The notes beneath the pieces were generated by a model. The model was not told the DNA's origin and made no database searches. It saw only the letters and a program-made list of their open reading frames with translations. Of a stretch of DNA of 64,000 nucleotides, positions 35,286 through 48,300 are shown one piece after another (the stretch's first letter is position 1; every line of letters starts with the position of its first letter). The translations under genes and the position numbers were made by a program. Source of the DNA: Macrolepiota albuminosa (lineage: Eukaryota > Basidiomycota > Agaricomycetes > Agaricales > Agaricaceae); assembly GCA_027475525.1 (NCBI GenBank), contig JAMWFC010000116.1, positions 2,541,826 to 2,605,825 on the forward strand, read 5' to 3'.

Positions 35286-36459
35286 ATGGTCGGTATGATC
35301 CCGTCTCAGAGTTCCCAAGAGTCCATCCCATACATTTTTTTCGGTCCTGGCGCTTCAATTTCGCTGGATGAGCCACTCTACTGCCGGATGACCTTGGGAC
35401 TCGGCTCTAGATCATATGAACTGACCGATTCATTTCGCAGGCTCGAGGACCCAAAAAGCACTTGAAGCGTCTCGCCGCACCTTCCTCATGGATGCTCGAC
35501 AAGCTGAGCGGAACCTACGTATGTGAAGGTTTTAGGGTGGATTAGGTTCGATTGCTGAAATTACTCGTTCACCAGGCTCCCCGTCCCTCTCCTGGTCCCC
35601 ACAAGCTTCGCGAGTGTCTCCCTCTCACCATCTTCCTTCGCAACAGGCTGAAGTATGCTTTGAACGGTCGTGAGGTCACCTCGATTGTCAAGCAGCGCCT
35701 CATCAAAATTGACGGCAAGGTCCGCACTGACGAGACTTATCCTGCCGGTTTCATGGGTTCGTGATGAGATCTTTGCAAGGGAGTTTTCTGAATAAAAGAA
35801 AAACAGATGTCATTTCTATTGAGAAATCCGGCGAGCACTTCCGTCTCCTATACGACGTTAAGGGTCGTTTCACTATCCACCGCATCACCCCTGAGGAGGC
35901 TTCCTACAAGCTCCTCAAGGTCCGTCGCGTCGCCATTGGTGCCCGCGGTGTCCCCCATATCGTTACACACGATGGTCGTACCATCCGTTACCCTGATCCC
36001 CTTATTCAGGTCAATGACACCGTCAAGTTCGACCTTGAGCAAGGCAAGATTGTTGATTACGTCAAGTTCGACACTGGCAATATTGTCATGATCACTGGTG
36101 GACGAAACATGGGGAGGGCGGGTGTTATCGTGCATCGGGAGAAACACGTCGGTGGATTTGATATATGATCACTGGTGGACGAAACATGGGGAGGGCGGGT
36201 GTTATCGTGCATCGGGAGAAACACGTCGGTGGATTTGATATCGTCCATGTTAAGGACTCTCTCGACAGGACGTTCGCCACCCGGTGTGTTATGCTCATCT
36301 TCTATCTGAAATTTGCAGACTCACATGATCCAGTGTGACCAACATCTTCGTCATTGGTGAGGGCACCAAGCCTTGGATATCCTTGCCTCGGGGCAAGGTA
36401 CCAAACTTACAATTTCGGAGGAGAGGGATGTCAGGAGAAAACAGAAGGCCTCAGAGTAG
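35286..36459 (+). CDS. RPS4: 40S ribosomal protein eS4
   Basis: Small-subunit ribosomal protein with S4-like, central and KOW domains. The first exon is probably the ATG at 35286-35288 alone, spliced to [20 protein letters not shown], the standard eS4 start. Next come [60 protein letters not shown] and [20 protein letters not shown]. The KOW segment is [19 protein letters not shown]. The C-terminal part is [20 protein letters not shown] then [18 protein letters not shown] and a TAG at 36457-36459. A 77-bp duplication sits at 36088-36241. A single base also appears to be missing near 36395-36400. Both are presumably errors in this essential gene. Confidence 0.92.
36088..36241. repeat. Exact tandem duplication, period 77 bp (join J)
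   Basis: Bases 36088-36164 equal 36165-36241 exactly, inside the KOW-coding exon of eS4. Collapsing one copy restores [20 protein letters not shown] with no extra base needed. Confidence 0.97.
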
Positions 36460-36626
36460 AGAGCTTCTTCATCACCTTGTTTCTTTTTGCATTATGACAT
36501 GCTCTGTATGCCTTCCAGTTATGCCATAAAATTCAGCTTACGGGAATGCGACAATGCTTGGTCAGTTACAATTCCGAGAGTTTATAGATAACAAGCAGTC
36601 GTCAGTGACTACAGATTAGCAATAAG

Positions 36627-39343
36627 TTACCAATAATCGATGTGTCTATATGGAACTACCTCATCCTTCCCTCTCTTCTTCCGCTCAACCTCCCATTTTG
36701 CAACCCATTTGGCCATTTTACTCCGAGAATTTTCGCTACCAACATTCACAGTCGCTATCATCTTTCCCCAATCGAAAGACATCGCAAAACAAGTTAACTC
36801 AAAAAATGATGAGTGTTCAGAGTAAGGAACGGGAAACAACTGCAACGCAGACGTTGACTGGCGAGAAGGACGCAGATTGGTGTGGTTAAATCCTCGATGA
36901 GGATGTGAGATGATGGAGGCAATGGTCGGGAGTTGATCTGTTCCTGTGGGCGGCGTGTACCTTGGCAGAAGGTGCATTGATAAAAGGAGAAGATGGATAC
37001 GAAAAACAAACGTACGTCCATCCCGTAGGCCTAAATCCAGCCGCCTTGTTAAATTTACCTTTGAAGTGCTCCATATATGACTTCAGCTTGTCTGAAGTTA
37101 TAGTCCCTAGAGGGACAAGATGGACGGTCGCCTCTAAGGGATCTGACGTCAAGAGTGCATCAAGCTCTGCATCAGCCTGGCACCGAAGAATAGCTGCCTT
37201 GCGCGTGTCACAGTACACTTTGGAATTCAAAGCGTGTGCAATGGCTGTTAAAAGATAAGCCAAAGGCTACATAGAGTTCACTCTGGTTGACCTTTAACGA
37301 TGCGTTCCTTTCCAATTAAATACGTCCTGGAAAATGCAGAACATTAAAAATGAGAGACAAATGCGTGGAGAAGAATACAGTATCTTACCCAACAACAATG
37401 AGCCACGTTTCAGTCCTTGACTTATTTCCAATGTTTTTGGAGATCGCCCAGTTATCCATCGGGGTCGATGCATGTTCTAGTGCTTCACCTGCAACCAGTC
37501 TACGGGCAAGCTCCGCACACGCGGAAATAACCAAAGGTTGAGGTGGAAACGTATACTACGAAGTATTATAGGAGGCTTAAAACTTGATATTGATTAAGTA
37601 ACTGACCTTTGGATCCAAATAGGTCGTATCCAGGTAAACATGGTCTATCCGTTTTCCTTTGACAACCGGGTGTAAAAGATGGCGAGGAGATGCGCGGAAA
37701 TCGCCACAGTGAAGGTACCGGAATATCTTACTCGAGCCAACCATGGGTGACTTGAAGCTGCTGTCTCCGGCGTTGACGGTTTGACGACCCTCGAAAAAAA
37801 AGAGACATGACCCCGGACAATGGTTTGCTTCAATGAGGGTAACACGTACTCCACCTGTATTTGGGATTTCCGTGGGTACACCATACGGGAGAGGATGAAC
37901 CCATCGTTGATTGACTGAGAGCATGTGAACGATGAGGTTCGCTGTGCCTTCGGAACAGTAAATGGGTCCACTTTTCCAATTGGAAGCCAAATTTGTATAA
38001 TGATCTGAATGCGCATGTCTAATGAGAATCGTTAGAGTGTAACAACAGGAGTGTAAGATTGGGGCTATACGTCAAAAAGTATGCAGTAACACCTGGAATT
38101 GTCCCATATCGAAAAGCATCAACGGCGATTGGCATGCCCTGCAGAACTTTGTAGAACGGTGCTTTGCGTCGACCACCATTACTCTTGTCAAGTCGAAGAT
38201 CGCGTTTCTCAGGCACGGTTGCCTCTTTCCATGCTTCGTTTTCCTTATGTGAGGACATAAGTACCGAAAAGACATTGTCGTTTGAAGGCAGTCGTATATT
38301 TTTTTCATTGTTCATCGACGGTGAGAGTCCTTCAAACTTTGGTTGAACAAGAGACGAAAGCGGCTGAAAGCAATTGTCTTCAGTTCTATCGATACTTTTG
38401 GCCAAGGGTGTGGACCCATAATCAGAACATCCCCTAGAATCCAAACATAGATTGACATGTCTTATAAGCTCCTAATGGGAAAGTTAATCTTAAGTACTCA
38501 GATATTGTCAGGGCTTACAAGATGTGATAGCCCGTTTAACAAGATATCACAAGAAGGGCACTTTGTGACCCTTTCGTGATCAGAGTCTATCACAGTTAAA
38601 TCTTCTTTTTCTTCTTCTTCATCAGGCACAGGCGCAAGAGTAATTTCGTCGTCGCCTGTCCCCCAATCATCTCCAACGTCAGGAGGGAGGTGCAAATTCA
38701 TCGTGTTGTTAGTTTCGTCTGGAATTTGCAGCTCTTGACATTCAGTTCCGGGAAGAACCAAACGTGAAATAGCTGCGTCCTGGTCTAATATTGAGGTAGT
38801 ACCATCATTTTGAAGTAGAAGCGTTGCTTCCCCAAATGACAGTACGGAGTGTGACGAAGGTTCCGTAAATGTAACACCAGCGCTAAAGCCAGTGTCGAGG
38901 AGAGAAGGAATAGCACAATTCTGAGTTGGAGTCTCTTGTCTCAAAGCCGCACCATTGGGACAAGAAGAGGGTTTAGAAACTATGGGATTCGAAGGCTTTT
39001 GCTTGAGACCATTATGCGATGTGATATCTTGGGCTTTGCGAAAACTACATGCGATTGCGGGTGAAACACACGCGTTGTCGGTTGACGCACCGGGATTTTC
39101 TACGAATGTAACCTCCCCAGAACTATTGCTTCGACGGCGTCTCTTTGTGGATCGGATGACCTGAACCACTTCGGGCTCGCTATCCGAATCGTCGATGATA
39201 ATTATATCTTCTGGTGTCACGAGGGATTTGTGATGACCAGTGGCCTTCCTTTTCTCTTGAACACTTATGGACGAGCTTCCAGCAGCATTAAAAAAGTCGT
39301 GCAGAGTAACGGCTGATTTCACTTTTTTTTTGGATGAAGGCAT
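36627..39343 (-). CDS. PSO2: Pso2/Snm1 DNA interstrand cross-link repair nuclease (DCLRE1 family)
   Basis: Metallo-beta-lactamase/beta-CASP 5' exonuclease of the nucleus. The N-terminal region (MPSSKKKVKSAVTLHDFFNA) includes a PIP-box-like TLHDFF and a basic KRRRR cluster. A UBZ4-type finger is split between CPSC (about 38555) and HVNLC (about 38455). The core has the HxHxDH metal motif as HAHSDH (near 38005), then SGPIYCSEGTANLIVHMLSV and ANHCPGSCLFFFEG, typical of Snm1. It also has HCGDFRASP and DHVYLDTTY. The C terminus is FDWGKMIATVNVGSENSRSK then VPYRHIDYW at 36627. Short introns split the catalytic half. The start at 39343 gives a plausible SNM1-type disordered N terminus. Confidence 0.9.
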
Positions 39344-39693
39344 AGTATGACTTGAAGAAGGGCATTGATGACGTGATTCAGCTTTGACACTTGGATAAAT
39401 AAACTCTATGATATCATCTTCGACGGAGGCAGTTCGAACATCGTTTCATTTCATCCAGACTAATACTCCATAGCGCCAAACGCGGGTATGGGTTACGAGG
39501 GAGTCGACTGTAATACTCTCCGTCGACACTAGTCATTATTGCTTTCATTCTCTGTACACACATACGTACTTGGTAATCCATCCTGAGAATGCAATGATCT
39601 CTGTGAACCTCGGCAATTGGGGCACGAGTCGTTTCTACATGACCAAGCATTCGTCTTGACAAGTGCTATCATCTACCTCCCTCAACGCTTAAG
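39344..39693. other. Divergent promoter between PSO2 and aminotransferase
   Basis: 350 bp between start codons on opposite strands. An 82-codon minus-strand ORF covers most of it, but it ends 70 bp before PSO2 and has no domain. I regard the interval as promoter and 5' UTRs. Confidence 0.5.
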
Positions 39694-41728
39694 ATGTCCA
39701 CTCAACCTAAGCCTGAATTCTCCCGACCAACAGCCATCCTTCATAGGACTCCCTGGACGCCACCCGTTGCCACGGGTGCAGAGGGCATGTACATCGACCT
39801 TGAAGATGGCAGACGAGTTCTCGATGGCGTTGGAGGAGCCGCTGTAGTGTGCCTGGGGAATAGCCACCCAAAGGTAATCCAGGCGATGAAAGAACAGATT
39901 GACAATGTATCATGTACGTCGACAATCGAACGTGCTCTCATCTAATTATATTCCGGTTATTTAGATGTCTATAATATGCAATTGTCAAACAGACCTGCAG
40001 AGAATTTGGCCAACAAATTAATATCTATGAGTAAGGGAGCCTTCACTGCATGTGGATTCGTATGTGGAGGTAGGTAGCCTTTCAAGTTCCAGTTCCCGCA
40101 ACGATTATACTTCGCGCAGGTTCTGAGGCCATGGAGAGTGTTATCAAGCTCGGCAAACAAGTATGCATTGCTCCATTCTTCTTCTGGACTGTGATCTGAC
40201 AAGTCTACCAGTATTATGCCGAGATTGGACAGCCGCAGCGCAAGAATTATATCGCGCGACAACTCTCCTTTCATGGCAACTCTGTGACGACTTTATCTCT
40301 TGCTTATCACCCTGCTCGACGTGCTCCATATGTCGATCTTCTCAACACGGAGTGTTTTCACCACGTGTCCCCTGCATACGCGAAACGATTTAAGAAGCCA
40401 ACCGAAACAGAAGAACAATATGTGGAGCGTCTGAGGCAAGAGCTTGAAGACAAGTTCATTGCTCTTGGACCAGACACCGTCATTGGATGTAAGCTGTTCT
40501 CTGTTCATGCAATGCTCAATAGGCATCTATTTCACTTGTAGTTGTCGCGGAGACGGTTGTAGGTGCCACGACAGGTGTTGTGCCGGCTCCTAAGGGTTAC
40601 TTCAAAGGTATGCCTGAATTTATGGAGCGTTGATACAACCTGATCCATGTCTCAAGCCATGAAGTCCGTTTGCGACAAGTATGGCGCACTCTTCATTCTT
40701 GACGAGGTAAGGGTTGGTATATAATGTAATTCACTAACGTGTCCTTCAGGTTATGAGTGGTATGGGCCGTAAGCGTCTTATGGTCAACTGTTTGAGGATG
40801 CAAACTTACCGCTATCAACAGGCATGGGAACTTTACATGGTTGGGAATCATTCGGCGACAACGTGGCAGTACGTTGTCCTATATAATGACAACTTTCTTC
40901 GTCAATAACTTTTGAATAGCCTGATATCCAAGCAGTTGCCAAAGGTCTAGGAGGAGGGTAAACATCAATCCATGCTAAAAATTCGTCATGCTGAACCACA
41001 CATATAGTTATGCCCCTATTGGAGCTATTCTTATGTCCAAGAAGGTTGCGGACGGAATTAAGAATGGCTCGGGATTATGGAAACATGGTCATACTTATCA
41101 GGTAAAAACTCCTGGTCTCAAGCGGTGATTCTAATTTAGGGTTTGCACCTCTGTAGGGTCACCCAATTGGTTGCGCAGCAGCCCTCGCTGTCCAAAATGT
41201 GATTGAATCCGAAAATCTCCTTGATAACGTCCGCAAGCAGGGTGCATATCTAGGTTTGTGGACTAGCGAAACACAAAGATGACTACTAATCTCACCTTCT
41301 AGAATCCCTCCAAGCAGGGTGCATATCTAGGTTTGTGGACTAGCGAAACACAAAGATGACTACTAATCTCACCTTCTAGAATCCCTCTGCAGAAGGGCTT
41401 GAAAGGCCCTAATGCCCTGGCTGCCCAGTATACATTCGACATTCGCGGAGGTGGTGGGTTCTGGGGCATCGAATTCGACTTTACAGATGCGACCAACCTC
41501 GATTTCGGTAAGGAGGCATTCGCTTTCCGTGTTCAGGCTCGTGCGCTTGAACTTGGCCTTGTCATCATCGGCATGACTGGTGGAGCTAATTTGGAAGGAA
41601 CCAAGGGAGATCACGTCATTTTGGCGCCTGCGTACAATGTTACGAAGGAGCAAATTGAGAAGATTGCCGCTATTCTAGTTCAGAGCGTTGAAGAAGTACT
41701 GAAAGAGGTGGCTGTCCGATTTACTTAG
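39694..41728 (+). CDS. PLP-dependent class III aminotransferase
   Basis: Omega-amino acid or related transaminase. Fold features in order: [40 protein letters not shown], the PLP phosphate region [36 protein letters not shown], the PLP-binding Asp motif [16 protein letters not shown], the Schiff-base lysine region [19 protein letters not shown], and [18 protein letters not shown]. The C-terminal domain ends [12 protein letters not shown]. The gene has at least eight short introns. The 77-bp duplication at 41234-41387 covers an exon/intron junction, and one base is missing after it. The substrate cannot be told from the sequence. Confidence 0.88.
41234..41387. repeat. Exact tandem duplication, period 77 bp (join K)
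   Basis: Bases 41234-41310 equal 41311-41387 exactly, covering exon end, intron and exon start in the aminotransferase gene. One base is needed at 41387/41388 to read [18 protein letters not shown]. Confidence 0.97.
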
Positions 41729-42360
41729 GATAATTGCAGATACCATTCGAGGCTTGAGTGTCAAATACGAGTCTGTTCCATCATAAATCGAAGTCAATCT
41801 CTTGACACTTTGGTGACTGAATCATCTCAAAGCATTGCTTGAACATGGAATATCTGGCTGTCTAATATTCTCGTGTTTATCGCGTTATCACCTTCCGTTG
41901 GCTCTAATCGGTAATCGCATTGGGAATCGCCTATCGAGAATGTGAGACCAGAGAAGACCCTGTACCATCACTGCAGATGCAGAGAAGTGACTACATGGAT
42001 GAATGTTGCGCAGACTCATTAGTGAGCAATATATCGCCTATCGACAACTAGCTCAAACAAGTGTGCTTGTGAAACGTCTGTTGTAATTAAGAAGTATTAC
42101 GTTCTTATTGTTCATAACCACATTGCGATTTTATTCCTTGCGTTCCTTGTAGCTATCCTTTGATGAGAAATAGATACACGTTCCTTTGAAGGGGTCAATG
42201 CGCTTGTTCTAAACAAGAACGGGTCAAATGGCAGTCGCGCCACCAGTGCTTATATAAGACCAGATTGTCGGCAAGTGTGCGTGGTCTCGCAACCTCACAG
42301 GCTTGACGTCTGCTCCTCCAACGCTCGACATTGGAATCGATGGCTTGGGGCATGCACTAA
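41729..42360. other. Intergenic region upstream of UFD4
   Basis: About 630 bp between two co-directional genes. No gene or repeat is seen. It should contain the aminotransferase 3' UTR and the UFD4 promoter. Confidence 0.45.
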
Positions 42361-45300
42361 ATGGACTTACAACCTTCTCATCATCAAGAAGCCACAAGCA
42401 GTGCCAGTGTATCGACAGCCAGACAACAATTTGACCAGCCCTCTGCTCTTTCTACTGATTCCAAGACATTACGCTCTAGCGCCCGGGTCAAAGCCGCGAA
42501 ATTAAAATCCAAGCAGAAGTGCAACGACAAAGACCGTGACTCGACAGTTCAACACTCCCAACTTTCATCATCTTCGGCGGTTCCGCTCACTGATACTGTC
42601 GTGCCCCGTACCACCCGCGCTACCACTCTTAAATCCAAACGTTCCCGTGAAAACATCGCAGCAAAGGGAAAAGGAAAGACGAACGATTCACCCGAGGAAA
42701 CCGCACTTCGCACCACTAGACGGTTAGTCGACATCGATAGGTGCTTCGAGGACACAAGAACACTAATCTGGATACCTGTAGCGCCCGACGCGGAACTTCG
42801 TCAACATCTGCTCCCTTGACTATCAACGAACCAACTTCAGACCCCAAAGGCAAGAAGCGTGCCGCTCCGGAACCTCCCTCTGAAGAAGAAAACGTAACCG
42901 GCACTTCCTCCAAACGCCAGAGAACATCTTATTCCCTCCGATCAAATACTCAACCCGCCATGCCGCGTAAGACTCGGTAAGGCTTTTAATGCCTCTATTT
43001 CATTTTTTTTTTCAAACTATCGTTCTTTGCTCTAGAGCATCTAACAAGGAGAAGATGGCATCTGTCAAGACGAAGATATCGGCCGCGAGTTCATCTCGAA
43101 TTGAAGATGAGGATGTGGAGATGTTGGACGCCTCCTACAAATCGGAGCATGAAATGTGTCCTGATGAAAATGAGGAACAAACAGGCGTAGGAGAGGCAAG
43201 TGAGGACCACGACGCAGGAGATGATGACGGAGACGACGACGACGGTGTCGATGAAGGTAATGGAGATGTTTCAATGCCGTCTAGCGATCCTCCCGTTCCA
43301 GGCAACATTGACGCTTCGGCGGCTCTGGCGATTTTCGGTGACTATCGACAGTTCGGCTCGTACATGATGTCATTGTCATCGCGCCTGAAGACCATGCTTA
43401 ACAACATCAAGCCCACCGCTGACCCCACGACTCGACTCCTTACGCTTCAAGAATTGAGTGAACTTCTCAGTATCAGCACCGAGGACACTCTGGCTGGATC
43501 GTTCCAAGTTGAACAATTTGTTCGTGAGTTAGTCAAGGTTCTGGGTGGTCATGGAGTCGACGAAGATGAAGATGAAGATGACAACGAGGACCACATAGAA
43601 CAAGATGAAGATGCCGCTCTTGCTGCTGCGTTAGCGATGAGTAATGGCAACACATATCAGGGCGATGAAAACCTTGAAGCCCAAGTGCTTGCTTGTCGCT
43701 GTCTGGCAAACCTAATGGAAGCTTTACCTGGCGTTGCGCACACAGTTGTCTATCACGGTGCTATCCCTGTGCTTTGCAGCAAGTTAATCGAAATTTCTTA
43801 TATCGACCTGGCTGAGCAGACTCTGAGTGTGAGTTCAGTAATTGCTCTTCTTGCAGACATTTCTAGAATACCCCATAGACGATGGAAAAAATTTCTGATC
43901 TGAGTGTGAGTTCAGTAATTGCTCTTCTTGCAGACATTTCTAGAATACCCCATAGACGATGGAAAAAATTTCTGAGAGTTTCCTAGTGCAATCGTGCGCG
44001 AGGGTGGACTTGCTGCTCTCCTCAACTATTTGGACTTTTTCTCTATTGCGGTGCAACGTACAGCTCTGCAAGCCGCCTCCAACTGCTGTCGGAATGTTGC
44101 TCCAGAGCATTTCCCCATGATCAAAGGTGTCTGGTCGATAATCGGGAACTGTCTGACTTATTCCGACCAGAGGCTTGTTGAATTCGCCTGCCTTTGCGTC
44201 ATCCGTGTTATTGATTCTTACCATCGCGCATCAACCGACAATCTTGAAGCATTAGTTGACAGAGATTTAATTAAAGCCATCAACACGTTGCTTCTTCCAG
44301 CAGGTGGATCTTCCTTGATTGCTCCCAATACATATACTCTACTTCTACGGGCACTAGCAACCGCAGCGCGAGCTAGTCCAAAGATTACGATTGCACTTTT
44401 GGAAGCTGACATCGTTGACACACTGTATCAAATACTCACTGGAGTCTTGCCCTCATCTCTTGAGAATGGTCAAGAACAAGGCAATGCCAACGGTGGTCAG
44501 GGTTTGGGTGGCGGGTTGGCCGATATGACAGTCATGGAAAATCTGGCCCATCGACCCAAGGACCAAGTCGAAGAAGCGTTGAGTCTTGCTTCTGAATTGA
44601 TGCCGCCCTTGCCCAAAGGTATATATTTTAATCAAGATCATAGTGTGCCAACTACTAAATGTTTGCAGATGGTGTTTTTGATCATAAAGGGTACACGGAG
44701 AAGGCGCTCACCCGAATGGTCAAAGCAAAAGCGAAAGCAGATAGAGCTGCTGCTAGGTCAGCTGCACTAGCTGCTGAGAAAACCGCTGTCATTTCTCCGC
44801 CTCCTGATGAGCCTTCTCCTGAAACGGTAACTGCGGAGACACATACTGCATTAGATGCACCCGAGGAACCCGCCGCGACTGTATCTGCTCCGGCGAGTGT
44901 CGATCGAACTGAGCTGTTGCGTTCAAAGCCCATTGTTGTTGGCCGTTTCATGCAACTCATGGTCCCCATCCTTATTGATGTATATGCTGCGAGCGTAATC
45001 ACACCGGTTAGGGTTAAGACATTGACTGGGTTGTTGAAAGCCGTTAGCTTTCTTGATGCGGATGGTTTGAAACAGGTCCTCGCGGTGAGATTCTCAACGT
45101 CTTTGGATGCTGGGTTACTTGTTCTAACATTTCACAAGTTTGTACCTGTGGCTAGTTTCGCTTCTTCGATTCTGTCTTCCAAAGATCACCCATCGCTTGT
45201 GATTGGTGCCCTGCAACTTGTCGACCTCCTTTTGGTTAAGGTTCCAGCTTTGTATAAGCCAAGCTTCCGCAGAGAGGGGGTCTTCCATGAAATTGGAACG

Positions 45301-48300
45301 ATTGCTGCGCGACCCGTCACGTCCTCAAAACCTAAAACCAAAGATAAGGAGAAAGATTCGTCTGAACCAACTTCAGCAGAGTCTGGAAGTGTATCTCCCG
45401 CGCCCCCGATCTCGGTAAACTCTATAAGCGGTCTCAAGAAGCTCTCGTCTTTGTCATTGGAACCTGAAGATGCAATTACCTTACGTTCGAGGATTATTCA
45501 ATTCAAGCATCTGTCCAGTGACATATCCCATGATGAGGACAGCGCTTTTACGACTCTTCGCCTCATCGTCGACCGTATCTCATCGCAGCAAGTGACGGAG
45601 AAGGAGTTGTATGACGTTTTGCAGGAACTTGCGGAGCTTTTTGCGTCTCCTCAAACCTCAGTCTCTAGTTTTGAACTTCTACAAAGCGGTGTTGTAGAGG
45701 GTTTGCTTCAGTTTGCAACTGACCAAACACGAACACGTACGTCTAACAACCTCAGTTATGATGAAGCTGATCTATTGCTGTAGCCGATGTCCGGAAGCGT
45801 CAAGAATTGTTATTGGATGCGTTTTGTGCTCGTCGAACAGCGACTTTAGCTGGTACCCCATCGCCCTTCTCAGTGCTGGTGAAAAAGCTACAGGAGAGTC
45901 TAACCAGAATCGAATCTTTCGACGTTATCACGGTCGCTCAAGGTATTGATGGTCAGTCAAAAAGATGCATCTTGTTTTTGCCGCAACTCTTTCAACGTTT
46001 TCCTTAGATTCAAAACGTAGTTCACCCTCTCTATTAGCCCGACAACTGCGCTTGCGGCTCGTTGCTGGAGATGAATCAGACGTTCCCCGGAATCTGCACA
46101 ATATCGTGGTATCCATTCATGCAATTGCTACTTTCCAGGCGCTGCACGATTATCTACGGCCTCGAGTTGCTGGCCTTCTCAGTAGTGGTTCTCGCCTTCA
46201 TGGAATGTTGGCAGCTCTAGCAGGCTACACTAGCGCCAGCCTTGAAGCGAGTGCAAATGCTTCTCGATCATTGAAACCCCCTGCATCTTCTGTTGAAAGC
46301 AATCCAGATTCCACAACGACGTCAACAGGCGGACGAAGACGCAGCTTGCGACTCAGTGCCAAGAATGCCATAGCTGCTGGTGGAACATCAAGCATGGACA
46401 CCGAATCGGCAGGCGCCACTATAAATGCATCTGGAGACGGTGTGCCCAAGTCAACTCCTGAAGTTGGGCCTCCCTCTGTTGATACCGCACCGAGCGACAC
46501 TCTGGTAGATTCTGAGTTACAAGCAGATTTTACGGATGATGATGAAATAGATGCCGACGTTTTTGATGATGATGAAGTTGACCCTGATCAATCTGTGTCC
46601 GAAAAAACAGTTATGCTTTCTGTTGTTGAAGGTTTGCATCATGCTACAAAAATGTGGAATCCTATTGACGGTCGATTGCCCTAGATGGATCCAAAGTAGA
46701 AGCTCAGACACCTGATGGAACCCGCGTAGCAACACCAAACTTCTCAGCAAAAGATGCTCCACTACCGTTGAATTTGCGAGCACCCCAGGCGACCAAGGCA
46801 TCATATGCTGCTGCTCTTAAAGCCAAACCGTCAGACTGGCACCTCGAATTTTCAATGGATGATCATGTTCTGCCTTTGGATTTGACAATATATGGTGCAA
46901 TTCACCAGCATGAAATGCGTAAGAAGACTTCAGCATCACCGCCGAGCATGATCTGGCAAGGGGTATATACAATCAAGTTCAAGAAAGTTCAAGGTCCAGC
47001 TGCAGCCTCGGATAGTACGTCGCAGATGTGTCCCGCGGTACCACATACTGATACTCTCTTCTTAGCCCGTGCAGATGGATCGGATATCAAGGTTCGGTCG
47101 CCCAGCCCCACAACATCTTCTCTTCCTGAAGACGCTCCTCATGCCAAAATTTTACGCCTGTTGCGTGCCTTGCATCAACTGAACACAATGGAGGCGGAGC
47201 GACAAGTCTTTTCCGGAGACAAACGAAATTTACCTGAGTCGGCCTTTGTAAACAATAAGTTAACTGCGAAATTAACGCGTCAGCTCGAGGAACCTATGAT
47301 TGTAGCCAGGTAAGCTACCATATTGTCGCACGTAAATTAGTCTTAATTCGATGAGTCACAGTTCCTGTCTTCCAGACTGGGCATTGGACCTCCCTCAGCA
47401 TTTTCCGTTCCTCTTTCCATTCGCCACACGCTACAATTTCCTCCAATCAGCATCTTTTGGATATGCCCGCCTGATTTTGAAATGGCAAAGTCAACAAAAT
47501 CGTAATCAAGACAGTTCACGCCGAGACGATGGTATCGGTTTCCTCGGACGTCTACAACGACAAAAAGTCAGGATATCCCGAAAACATATATTGGAGTCAG
47601 CTGTAAAAGTCTTCGAACTTTATGGATCCTCATCCTCCATACTCGAAGTTGAGTACTTTGAGGAGGTCGGAACTGGGCTAGGGCCTACACTGGAGTTTTA
47701 CTCTTTGGTGTCTAAAGAATTCGCGCGAAAGGATCTCAAGATATGGAGGGATCATGATGCGTTGGGTTCAAGTCCTTATGTCGGCCATCCTAGTGGCCTT
47801 TATCCTGCACCTCTCGGTCCAGAAGACGTTGTCAGCGATGGAGGACTGTAAGTAATCGCTGATTGTTTAAGCGTGGGTGATTTGACTGATCAACCAAAAT
47901 TCAAAACTTAGGAAACGCACGCATCTGCTACGGGTCGTCGGGCAATTTGTTGCGAAAGCAATGCTTGATTCGCGAATAATTGACTTGACATTCAGTAAAG
48001 TTTTCCTTAAGTTGGTACTTGGTGAGGAGGTCCCTCTCACTATCGCTTCTCTCAAGGTGTGTGTATAGTCACCTTCAAGCTATCAGCTAGTCTCAGATTC
48101 TTTCCAGCTTGTCGACATTGACCTTGCGAAGTCTCTCGCAAAGTTGCAGAGCATTGTTGCTTCCAAGTCGCTATCGCAACAGGACAAGGTTCGTTGAGAG
48201 ATGACAAAGGAATTTTCATTTTCCCTCATGTTTGGGACAGCTTTTGCAAAAAAGTACAAAGGTTGAATCAATTTCAATAGAAGATCTTGCGCTTGACTTT

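Noticed and set aside
24173..36459. Real pseudogenisation of PAF1, RPS4, SFH5-like and RBR genes in a row
   Set aside because: Several neighbouring essential genes all broken by the same 77-bp period, with otherwise perfect conservation, is implausible biologically.
39414..39662. 82-codon minus-strand ORF upstream of PSO2
   Set aside because: It fills the shared promoter of two divergent genes, stops before the PSO2 start and shows no known motif.
28642..43975. Biological slippage or a mobile element as the source of the 77-bp duplications
   Set aside because: Units share no sequence, have no terminal repeats or target-site pattern, and have an identical period; these features fit an assembly k-mer overlap better.
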